From: Thermoplasmata archaeon
Lineage (GTDB): Archaea; Thermoplasmatota; Thermoplasmata; Thermoplasmatales; Thermoplasmataceae
Direction of reading: 5' to 3'
Assembly (NCBI GenBank): GCA_021811635.1
Contig: JAJZNS010000084.1
Span: 1 to 8,487 of the forward strand
Length of the DNA: 8,487 nt
The position numbers and the translations under genes are program-made. The notes under the pieces are model-generated. The model did not search any database. It worked only from the letters and a program-made list of their open reading frames with translations, and was not told where the DNA came from. Below are positions 1 through 6,135 of the stretch, one piece after another (within the stretch, counting starts at the first letter, position 1; every line of letters starts with the position of its first letter).

Positions 1-1
1 A

Positions 2-358
2 TATCTGCTTGACGAGCCGTCTGCGCATCTTGACAGTTCATACAGGATGACCGCTGCGAAGGTCATCAGGCGGGTGATGGAGAACAACAGGAAGAGCGCC
101 ATGGTTATTGATCATGACCTTTACTTCATAGACCTGATTGCAGACGAACTGATGATTTTTTCAGGTGTTCCTGCTTCAAGCGGGCATTCAACAGGCCCAA
201 TGAACATGAGGGACGGGATGAACAACTTCCTTTCAAGCGTGGGAATAACGTTCAGAAGGGACGGGCAGAGCGGCCGGCCCAGAATCAACAAGCCCGGGAG
301 CAGCCTGGACAAGCAGCAGAGAGAAAGCGGAGAATACTATTATCTACATCAGCAATGA
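2..358 (+). CDS. abce1: ABCE1/Rli1 ribosome-recycling ATPase, C-terminal part (5' end outside window)
   Basis: This is the last 118 codons of the ABC-type ATPase that splits ribosomes into subunits after termination. The visible part belongs to the second nucleotide-binding domain. It opens with the Walker B and D-loop segment YLLDEPSAHLDSS, followed about 30 residues later by the H-switch in VIDHDL. The C-terminal hinge motif typical of ABCE1 follows, with the FRRD element, a GRPRINK stretch, and an ending in SGEYYY close to the family's SGxYxx terminus. These motifs separate it from transporter ATPases. The frame is open to the left edge, so the Fe-S domain and first ATPase domain lie upstream. 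The TGA stop is 10 nt before the tgtA ATG on the same strand, which suggests co-transcription. Identification is firm; only the start is missing. Confidence 0.95.
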   Translation, partial: YLLDEPSAHLDSSYRMTAAKVIRRVMENNRKSAMVIDHDLYFIDLIADELMIFSGVPASSGHSTGPMNMRDGMNNFLSSVGITFRRDGQSGRPRINKPGSSLDKQQRESGEYYYLHQQ

Positions 359-368
359 TACGAGGACT

Positions 369-2237
369 ATGGAAGTCCTCCACAGGGATGGCCTTGCAAG
401 AATAGCGAGGGTAAAGACAAGGCATGGGATCATAAACACTCCGGCGGTAATGCCGGTGATAAACCCGAACATCATCACCGTCCCCCTGAAGGAAATCGAG
501 AAGATCGGATTCAGTGCGATCATAACAAACAGCTACATCATCAGGAGAACTGAAAAACTCAGGACGGTTGCGCAGGAAAAAGGGATACACTCCCTACTGA
601 ACTTTAGCGGTCCGATAATGACGGATTCCGGCACCTTCCAGGAATATGTGTATGGCGGAGTTGAATTTGGCAATGAAGAGATGGTGCGATTCCAGGAAAG
701 CATAGGCAGCGACATCGTCACCATAAGGGATATTTTCACCAACCCAGACGACAGCTATGAGACTGTCAGTTCAGCTGTGAACGAAACCTATGAAAGGGCA
801 AAGAATTCCACGGTGCACGAGGAAACACTGCTGGCAGGAACAATCCAGGGCGGGATATACCCTGATCTGAGGAAGAGATCCTCCAGCATGATGTCCAGAG
901 TATCGGATTATCTTCCCATCGGCGGAGTAGTCCCACTGCTGGAAAATTATAGGTATTCCGACCTCGTCAATGTCATTCTTGCATCCAAGATCAACGCCTC
1001 AATGAGCCTTCCGATCCATCTTTTCGGCGGCGGCCATCCCATGTTCATCCCGATGGCAGTGCTTCTTGGAGTGGATCTCTTCGATTCCTCCTCCTACGTG
1101 AAGTATGCACGCGGGGGAAGGCTGCTATATCCCGACGGAACACGTGACCTGGACCGGATATTTGAGTTTCCGCCCTGGAGCCCATTGTGCGATAAGTTCA
1201 CGGCGGACGAATTGAGGGGTATGGGCGAGGCCGAAAAGACCTACTGGCTTTCCCTGCATAACCTGGTCGCGATCTCCAATGAGATCAGTGAGACAAGGGA
1301 GAGGATAAGGGAAGGTAACCTTTGGCAATATGTCGAATGGCGCAGCCAGGCGCATCCATACCTGAGGGACGCATTCCGGACGCTTTCCAGGCAGGCTTGG
1401 AAAATCGAGAAATTCCAGGAGATTTCAAAGAAAGGGGCTATGTTTTTTCCGGATCAGGTTTCAATGCTTGGCCCATACGTAAGGAGGCTGAAGAAATTTA
1501 CCAGCTCCTATGTGGCGAGGAAGTATCCCGTGGTATGCGTATCCGATTCCCAGCTGAAGAAGAAATCTGCCATGGAAATAAGAGGGGCGTATGAATCGAA
1601 AAGAACAACAATGCTTGTCCCGTGGAATGGAATCCACGTGCCCATAGAACTTGAGGAGACTTTCCCGGTACAGCAGTCGATATCGTCCAGGCTATTCGGG
1701 ATGCACAGGTGCAGATCCCTGCAGTTCGGATCTATAAGGGAAGACGAAAAGGAACGCAATTTTGATCTGGAAAAGGTGAGGGCTGTTGCCGATTACCAGT
1801 ACGGGCCTGGAATAGGGCATGTCCTCTTTCCAGATGGTTCTGAGATACGCAAATCGAAAAAGACCGGAAGAATCAGGACTGTTTCTCTTGGAGGGAATAT
1901 CACTGCGACCCTGAGGGCAATGGACGGGTTTCTCACACTCACCATCGATGGGGCAAGGCTGATCGATCCATACTCCAGGAACCTGAGCGTAACGGTGACA
2001 GACGACAGTGCGGAGTTCAACGCAAAGGGATTCAACGTGTTCTGCAAGTTCGTAGTGAAAGCATCACCAAGGATAATATCCGGGAACGACACTCTGGTAC
2101 ACGACCGGAATGGAAAACTGGTTGCCGTTGGCAAGGCAGCGCTGCCAGGGTTCGAGATGAGGCAGTTTGACAACGGGATAGCAGTAAACGTTCACAGCGG
2201 TTTGGAGGGTCATCATGGAAAGGACACTGACGGATGA
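369..2237 (+). CDS. tgtA: archaeosine tRNA-guanine transglycosylase TgtA (preQ0 insertion at G15)
   Basis: The enzyme swaps guanine for preQ0 in the D-loop of tRNA, the first step to archaeosine. At 622 aa it is somewhat longer than the Pyrococcus enzyme (582 aa as I recall it). The catalytic barrel is about residues 1-345: D86 in MTDSGTFQ, D121 in TIRDIFT, Q160 in GTIQGG, the PIGGVVPLLE loop (183-192), and the nucleophile candidate D239 in DLFDSS. Archaeal domains C1 and C2 follow, and a PUA domain starts near residue 470 (AVADYQYGPG) and runs to about 607. The zinc site is altered: where the Pyrococcus enzyme has CxCxxC plus a later H, this protein has P269, S271, C274 and H297, so two cysteines are gone. 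The ATG at 369 has GAGG only 3 nt upstream, and no other start fits the family N-terminus. The 3' end overlaps the next gene by 23 nt. Family assignment is firm; whether zinc is bound is open. Confidence 0.95.
   Translation: MEVLHRDGLARIARVKTRHGIINTPAVMPVINPNIITVPLKEIEKIGFSAIITNSYIIRRTEKLRTVAQEKGIHSLLNFSGPIMTDSGTFQEYVYGGVEFGNEEMVRFQESIGSDIVTIRDIFTNPDDSYETVSSAVNETYERAKNSTVHEETLLAGTIQGGIYPDLRKRSSSMMSRVSDYLPIGGVVPLLENYRYSDLVNVILASKINASMSLPIHLFGGGHPMFIPMAVLLGVDLFDSSSYVKYARGGRLLYPDGTRDLDRIFEFPPWSPLCDKFTADELRGMGEAEKTYWLSLHNLVAISNEISETRERIREGNLWQYVEWRSQAHPYLRDAFRTLSRQAWKIEKFQEISKKGAMFFPDQVSMLGPYVRRLKKFTSSYVARKYPVVCVSDSQLKKKSAMEIRGAYESKRTTMLVPWNGIHVPIELEETFPVQQSISSRLFGMHRCRSLQFGSIREDEKERNFDLEKVRAVADYQYGPGIGHVLFPDGSEIRKSKKTGRIRTVSLGGNITATLRAMDGFLTLTIDGARLIDPYSRNLSVTVTDDSAEFNAKGFNVFCKFVVKASPRIISGNDTLVHDRNGKLVAVGKAALPGFEMRQFDNGIAVNVHSGLEGHHGKDTDG
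2204..2209 (+). promoter_or_regulatory. Shine-Dalgarno of the helicase-nuclease gene, inside tgtA
   Basis: GGAGGG lies 5 nt before the ATG at 2215, still within the tgtA coding sequence. It supports this ATG as the start and suggests the downstream cistron has its own ribosome loading site within a shared mRNA. Confidence 0.75.
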
Positions 2238-4929
2238 ACAGAGGGATGCGATACAGAATGACGGAAACACGCTCCTGCTTGCCAATCCAGGCACCGGCAA
2301 AACTTTCACCATTGCACAGAAATTTCTCCACCTTGTAAAGGCTGGGACCAAACCGGAAAACATACTGTGCATCACGTTTACCAACAGGGCCAGGGACAGG
2401 ATGGAGGATGAAATAGTAAGGAATCTCAGGGCGGCAGGTGTGGACTTCGTTCACTCGGATCTGAACGTTCACACATTCCATTCTTTCGCCATGAAGAGCC
2501 TTGGGGATACAGAACTGATAGATTCAAATTTCCTGAGGCTGACAATATTCAGGTATCTCAAGGACAACGCGGCGCTTAATTACGAGGACGAGTACCTGAT
2601 ATCCGAAATTGTCCCGGGATTGGAGAACCATATCAGGAAGCTGAAGAGTTTCGGCATCCTACCGTCCGACATAGATCTCGCTTCCGTGAAGAAGAACCTT
2701 CCTGAAAACGTAAACATGGATAGAGCAGACCTGGAATCCTTTGTTGAGACCTTCGTCGACATATACCGGGCATATGAGAAGGAAAAGGGAAGGAGGAGGG
2801 ACTATACCGATCTGCTGATCAGTTTCCTTAAGCTTGCAGAGAAGCCCAGGTTCAATTATGTTCTGGTCGATGAGCTCCAGGACATGAACAACCTGGAGGC
2901 AAGAATAGCAATAGAATGCTCAGGGAAATTCTTCGTGGTGGGTGACAGAAAACAGTCCATTTTCAGTTTTCAGGGAGGCAGCATCTCCAATTTCGGAAAA
3001 TTCAGGGAGTCCCAAAAATTCATACTTTCCAGAAATCACAGAAGCACCAACGAGATCCTGAACTATGCTTCAGAGTACCTGAGGAACGCTGCCAATGACA
3101 CCAAGTACTCAGAGGAATTGAGGGAACTCAGGAACGAGAATGCACCTCCCGGTGAACCTGTAAAGATTGTCCACCTTGAGAGCGACGATCCGGTCGAAGG
3201 AATAGGAGGTATACTGCAGTTTCCGGAAGTCAGCAGTTCAAACAGGATTGCAATTCTTTCCAGGAAAAACGAGAGCGTGAGGAAGATATGCAGGCAACTG
3301 GACAAACTCAGCGTCAAGTATTCCACCTCGCTCTCATCGCATTCGGAGAACGCCAGATCTGAAATCATCGACTTCATTTCAGGACTCCTTACAAATGACG
3401 GCGATTCAATCTCCAGATGCCTTGTTTCCCCCTTCTTCCCAGGTGACCTGAGGGACATAAGCACACTTCTTGAAAAAAGGAGGAATGGCGTCACCTTCAG
3501 TGACCTCGAGCAGGCGTTCCCCGGATTTGCCTCGCTGAGGAAAAAGTGCGCGAAGCTGCAGAGCCTCCCATCTATAATGGAGGAATACATAATTCCAGCC
3601 TCGGTCGCTTTCGGGCATGACTATTTCCGCACCGCGGTATCCGTAAACAGTGCCCTTATCGAGGCTCTATCCACCCTCAAGGAGATCACGCCCTCACTTG
3701 TCATAGAGTACCTGAGGATAAGCTCTTTCGAGGATGCCGAGGCAGAGCAGGCTAGGATAACGGTCAGCTCGGTCCACAGGGCAAAGGGGCTAGAATTTGA
3801 GACCGTGATATACCTGCCAAGCCCTGATCGCAAGAAGCACACGCTTAAGTTCTACGAAGCCGTTGCAGAGGGCATTCTCAAGAGTCTGGGATATGATTTC
3901 ATGGAGGAGATTGAAGATGAGGCAGCCCGAATCGACTTTGTGGCATTTACAAGGGCCGAAAAGCATCTTTTCGTGGTTCCCAGGCTGAAGGACTCGGACA
4001 TTTATTCAAACAGGTTTTCACAGCCAGTGAATTGCCCGAATTCAGAGTCCGGGATCACACGCAGTTTTGAGGAGTACAGCAGGGCCTACACGCTTTTCCT
4101 TTCTGGCGCAGTGGAAGAGGCACGAAAGCTTCTGAACAGGAAATCAAGATGGCTGCTGAATGCAATCAACACGCACTTCAATTCCCTGTCAAAGCTTTCA
4201 TACTCTGCCTTGATGAACGACAGCCCATTCGACTATCTCAAAACGTATGTACTAAAAATCCGTGCCAGCTCGAAGGCATTGACAATGGGATCCAACGTTC
4301 ATTCCATTGCCCAGAAAATAGCAAACGGAGAACTCATAGAAGTGAAGCCTGAGGATAAGCCTTATGCGATGAACATTTCCTCGGTCATCGGGACGTTACA
4401 GAGGGAGTTCCCCAAAGTGAGCGCTGCAGAAAAATGGATGGAGGTATCCCTCGACAAACTGCTTGGGATGGACCAAGACATTACTTTCCGGGGCGCCGCT
4501 GACCTCATCCTGAGCAACGGCTCCAAATACCTGATTCTCGACTGGAAGACCTCCAAAAACGAAGGATATTCCAATGATCATATGGTGCAGCTTGAGGCGT
4601 ACAGACGGCTTTACTCAAGCACCACCGGTATACCGGAAAATAACATAGAAGCTGCCATAGGGTACATAGCACTGAGAAACCCGGTGAACAGAGGGAAACC
4701 GCCGTCTTTCAAGATTACATTCCAGAAAACTCCTGACAAGCAGCTTGAAAAGCTCAAGAGCAAAATTGGGGCAATCCTGGATTGGAAGGGCCGGCCCTCC
4801 TCCTTTATAGATGCCTTAAGGGAGAACCCTGACGAATCCCACCTCTATGAAGAGCTGCTTGCAGAAATAAACCGGGAGATGGAATTGCCAGAACAGTCTG
4901 CAAACAGGGATCAGAAAGAGGGAGGTTGA
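2215..4929 (+). CDS. UvrD/Rep-family SF1A DNA helicase fused to a C-terminal RecB-type PD-(D/E)XK nuclease
   Basis: This 904-aa protein should unwind DNA 3'-5' and cut it, like a single-chain AddA/RecB relative. All helicase motifs are visible: Q motif LTDEQRDAIQ (5-14), Walker A ANPGTGKT (23-30), Ia ITFTNRARDRM (53-63), Ib TFHSF (87-91), II VDELQD (218-223), III VGDRKQSIFSF (242-252), IV NHRST (274-278), V SSVHRAKGLEFETV (518-531) and VI VAFTRAEKHLF (576-586). The nuclease occupies about 655-860, with H696 in GSNVHS, D763 in RGAADLI, D776 and K778 in LDWKTSK, and Q792/Y796 in QLEAY. The catalytic set therefore appears intact. No cysteine cluster follows the nuclease, so the Fe-S clasp of AddB and Cas4 is absent. 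The domain between motifs IV and V is shorter than in AddA. It overlaps tgtA, suggesting co-expression. A role in double-strand end processing is inferred from the domain pairing. Confidence 0.92.
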   Translation: MERTLTDEQRDAIQNDGNTLLLANPGTGKTFTIAQKFLHLVKAGTKPENILCITFTNRARDRMEDEIVRNLRAAGVDFVHSDLNVHTFHSFAMKSLGDTELIDSNFLRLTIFRYLKDNAALNYEDEYLISEIVPGLENHIRKLKSFGILPSDIDLASVKKNLPENVNMDRADLESFVETFVDIYRAYEKEKGRRRDYTDLLISFLKLAEKPRFNYVLVDELQDMNNLEARIAIECSGKFFVVGDRKQSIFSFQGGSISNFGKFRESQKFILSRNHRSTNEILNYASEYLRNAANDTKYSEELRELRNENAPPGEPVKIVHLESDDPVEGIGGILQFPEVSSSNRIAILSRKNESVRKICRQLDKLSVKYSTSLSSHSENARSEIIDFISGLLTNDGDSISRCLVSPFFPGDLRDISTLLEKRRNGVTFSDLEQAFPGFASLRKKCAKLQSLPSIMEEYIIPASVAFGHDYFRTAVSVNSALIEALSTLKEITPSLVIEYLRISSFEDAEAEQARITVSSVHRAKGLEFETVIYLPSPDRKKHTLKFYEAVAEGILKSLGYDFMEEIEDEAARIDFVAFTRAEKHLFVVPRLKDSDIYSNRFSQPVNCPNSESGITRSFEEYSRAYTLFLSGAVEEARKLLNRKSRWLLNAINTHFNSLSKLSYSALMNDSPFDYLKTYVLKIRASSKALTMGSNVHSIAQKIANGELIEVKPEDKPYAMNISSVIGTLQREFPKVSAAEKWMEVSLDKLLGMDQDITFRGAADLILSNGSKYLILDWKTSKNEGYSNDHMVQLEAYRRLYSSTTGIPENNIEAAIGYIALRNPVNRGKPPSFKITFQKTPDKQLEKLKSKIGAILDWKGRPSSFIDALRENPDESHLYEELLAEINREMELPEQSANRDQKEGG

Positions 4930-4995
4930 AAACAAATCGCCATGCGCGCAAGCTATCGGCTTAATCAATGAATGTGAAAATTACAAAATAATGCA

Positions 4996-5024
4996 GGCAA
5001 TTGCCAAACACTTCCGGTGTTGCC
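4996..5024. terminator. palindrome and short hairpin between convergent genes, possible terminator region
   Basis: A perfect 10-bp palindrome GGCAATTGCC (4996-5005) is followed by AACAC-TTCCG-GTGTT (5007-5021). The first arm GGCAA can also pair with TTGCC at 5020-5024. The site lies between the helicase stop at 4929 and the stop of the convergent small gene (5024-5026). On the - strand, T-rich DNA follows downstream (about 4969-4990), as archaeal termination often uses. Function is inferred from position only. Confidence 0.3.
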
Positions 5025-5260
5025 TATCTATCGCTATTCTTACCCAGGTACACAAATCCCGATTTCACAGGCTTGGTGCGATCTACTTCGGGATTCTTGC
5101 ATTCGCAGTGCCACTTGCAATCCACCGTGATAATATGGCCAGCAGGCCAGTGTGGGAGACTCCGGAGCCTGCTACGGGTGATATGATGCAGCCAGGCCGA
5201 ATCCACCATGGCGAGCTGATGCCCACAATTCTTGCACATTCCAAAATTTAATCTCGCCAA
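5024..5260 (-). CDS. small zinc-ribbon-like protein, 78 aa, TTG start
   Basis: The cysteine and histidine pattern is the main evidence: C9-x2-C12 in MCKNCGHQL, then W23-x-H25-H26, then C48-x3-C52-x-C54 followed by a proline. This resembles the short zinc-ribbon proteins common in archaea and actinobacteria (CxxCG, WxH, then a later cysteine pair). I do not recognise a named family. A GGGAGG Shine-Dalgarno 8 nt before the TTG at 5260, and a TATA-like box about 50 nt before it, support that start. The ATG of residue 8 (5239) would be the alternative and gives 71 aa. There is no membrane segment or signal peptide. It is convergent with the helicase-nuclease gene and stands alone on its strand. 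A nucleic-acid or protein-binding role is possible but not shown. Confidence 0.65.
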   Translation of the reverse strand: MARLNFGMCKNCGHQLAMVDSAWLHHITRSRLRSLPHWPAGHIITVDCKWHCECKNPEVDRTKPVKSGFVYLGKNSDR

Positions 5261-5267
5261 AATGTTT

Positions 5268-5307
5268 GCCTCCCGATCAACGATGATGCCATATTAGTTA
5301 GGGAGGC
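5268..5307 (-). repeat. 7-bp inverted repeat GCCTCCC / GGGAGGC covering the zinc-ribbon leader
   Basis: On the + strand GCCTCCC at 5268-5274 is matched exactly by GGGAGGC at 5301-5307, with a 26-nt spacer. On the - strand one arm contains the Shine-Dalgarno; the other abuts the predicted TATA box. Two readings are possible: an operator around the transcription start, or, if transcription starts further upstream, a hairpin that hides the ribosome binding site. Confidence 0.5.
5269..5274 (-). promoter_or_regulatory. strong Shine-Dalgarno of the zinc-ribbon gene
   Basis: On the - strand this reads GGGAGG, 8 nt before the TTG at 5260. It decides the TTG start over the ATG at 5239, which has no comparable site. 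It forms most of one arm of the inverted repeat described at 5268-5307. Confidence 0.6.
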
Positions 5308-5320
5308 TATAATTTTTATG
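5308..5320 (-). promoter_or_regulatory. TATA-like promoter element for the zinc-ribbon gene
   Basis: On the - strand this reads CATAAAAATTATA. A start site about 25 nt downstream would fall near 5288, giving a leader of roughly 28 nt that holds the Shine-Dalgarno. The distance is consistent with an archaeal promoter of a leadered gene. Confidence 0.4.
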
Positions 5321-5760
5321 CTCACTGAGGTTCCCGCTTTGCAAAACACCGTTCATTGCTATTTTAGAGAGCGAGATTACTGAAGTGCGATCCAATTTCC
5401 ATGTGGGTTTTCCTTGATTGTGCACGAAGTCTTTGTAACCATGCCACAAACTCTTCTTCCTGCGTAAACTCCATGGGATTTCCAAATTTCATCTTTTTCC
5501 AGGATTACCTTTCTGTATCTAGCATCAGACTTCTGGCAGTTTATGGGGACATCGATTTAGGGATTGAAGTTTTCACAAAAAATTTCAAAAGAACAGTATG
5601 TGTTAGTGATTGGCTTTTTTATGCTAGGTCGCAGAAGGCTCAGGGATCCATGAAACGCGTCAGAGGTTCAGGTTTCTGCCCCCAGTTTGACAGTTCAGGA
5701 AGCAATGAGCCTTGATGGGAATTCCCGGAGGCTTTTATCGGACATCCAGCGATATGCATG
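5321..5760. other. gene-free stretch, possibly decayed coding DNA
   Basis: No convincing gene is seen. The - strand frame at 5364-5492 encodes 42 aa with a protein-like ending (QEEEFVAWLQRLRAQSRKTH). Upstream it stays protein-like (MLDTER, start near 5525) but is cut by a TAA. A second - strand frame reads CQKSDARYRKVILEKDEIWK and runs about 70 codons without a start. Such overlapping open frames with stops could be a broken gene or chance. A 10-bp palindrome GGGAATTCCC lies at 5717-5726, and a TATA-like GATAAAAG on the - strand at about 5732-5739. No transposase motif or tRNA remnant was found. Confidence 0.3.
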
Positions 5761-5770
5761 AAAAAGAAAG
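5761..5770 (-). terminator. T-rich terminator of the tRNA-Leu gene
   Basis: The - strand reads CTTTCTTTTT, beginning 8 nt after the tRNA 3' end. Oligo-T stretches without a stem are the usual archaeal transcription terminator. Confidence 0.55.
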
Positions 5771-5778
5771 TAACGCGA

Positions 5779-5863
5779 TGCGAGGGATGGGATTTGAACC
5801 CACGAACCCCTACGGGACAGGATCTTAAGTCCTGCACAGTTGGCCAGGCTTTGTTACCCTCGC
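5779..5863 (-). tRNA. tRNA-Leu, anticodon UAA
   Basis: The 85-nt cloverleaf is complete. The acceptor stem is GCGAGGG (5863-5857) with CCCTCGC and an A discriminator. The anticodon stem is CAGGA/TCCTG around the loop CTTAAGA, so the anticodon is TAA. A long class II variable arm holds a CCC/GGG stem, and the T arm is GTGGG-TTCAAAT-CCCAT. The D stem is short (A10-U25, C11-G24, A12-U23). There is no intron and no encoded CCA. G15, the target of archaeosine insertion, is present; position 13 is A. The long variable arm and UAA anticodon make leucine the clear identity. It is transcribed away from the genes to its right. Confidence 0.95.
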
Positions 5864-5887
5864 ATAGTTCTGGTAAATACCCAAGCG

Positions 5888-5901
5888 GTATATTATAAAT
5901 C
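5888..5901. promoter_or_regulatory. TATA box of tRNA-Leu, possibly shared by both strands
   Basis: On the - strand the element reads ATTTATAATATA and is centred about 32 nt before the tRNA 5' end, as expected for an archaeal promoter. The near-symmetric sequence (TATATTATAAAT on the + strand) is also about 31 nt before an ATG at 5926, so it could serve the right-hand side too. The tRNA role is well placed; the + strand role is inference. Confidence 0.6.
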
Positions 5902-5925
5902 TAAAACCCCTGCCATCGGAAGAAT

Positions 5926-6135
5926 ATGCAAAGCAAGCGGCATCAATAACTGGAACTCAGAACTATACTTCCTGAAATTTGCCCCGACTTTTTGGATTAT
6001 GATAAAGTATTCAAACCCGGGGTAACACTGTTCTGGAGGGATAGCAACGATTTCTCCCTTTCCAAATATCCCGATATGTCTGCTGGATTTCCGATGCTGA
6101 ACATTATTAACGTGAATCCCAATACACACGAATGA
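5926..6135 (+). pseudogene. interrupted small open frame ahead of the 91-aa gene
   Basis: An ATG at 5926, about 31 nt after a TATA box, starts MQSKRHQ and then hits TAA at 5947. The same frame is open again for 61 codons (5950-6132), with protein-like composition (LPEICPDFLDYDKVFKPG, then VTLFWRDSNDFSLSKYPD), and ends with TGA at 6133. That stop overlaps the next start as ATGA. A neighbouring frame upstream (PSEEYAKQAASITGTQ, 5913-5960) also looks coding, so a frameshift near 5955 is another explanation. There is no recognised family. It may be a broken gene, or chance open sequence in an intergenic region; the - strand is also open here. Confidence 0.22.
6102..6110 (+). promoter_or_regulatory. 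weak TATA-like element before the 91-aa gene
   Basis: CATTATTAA is centred about 26 nt before the ATG at 6132, the spacing expected for a leaderless archaeal transcript. No Shine-Dalgarno precedes the ATG. The match to a TATA consensus is poor. Confidence 0.35.

Noticed and set aside
1322..1594. 90-codon frame inside tgtA
   Set aside because: Shadow of tgtA in another frame; the tgtA domains continue through it without a break.
5294..5485. 63-codon - strand frame upstream of the zinc-ribbon gene
   Set aside because: It overlaps the zinc-ribbon promoter and inverted repeat, has no ribosome site, and competes with two other open frames on the same strand.
5636..5660. Partial likeness to the tRNA-Leu 3' end, as an attachment-site copy
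   Set aside because: Only scattered short matches (AGGGAT, then AAC-like bases) with gaps; no continuous duplicate, and no integrase gene is present.
5401..5715. 104-codon + strand frame between the zinc-ribbon gene and the tRNA
   Set aside because: No promoter or Shine-Dalgarno, odd composition rich in Ser, Phe and Cys, and it overlaps better-looking - strand frames. Treated as chance.
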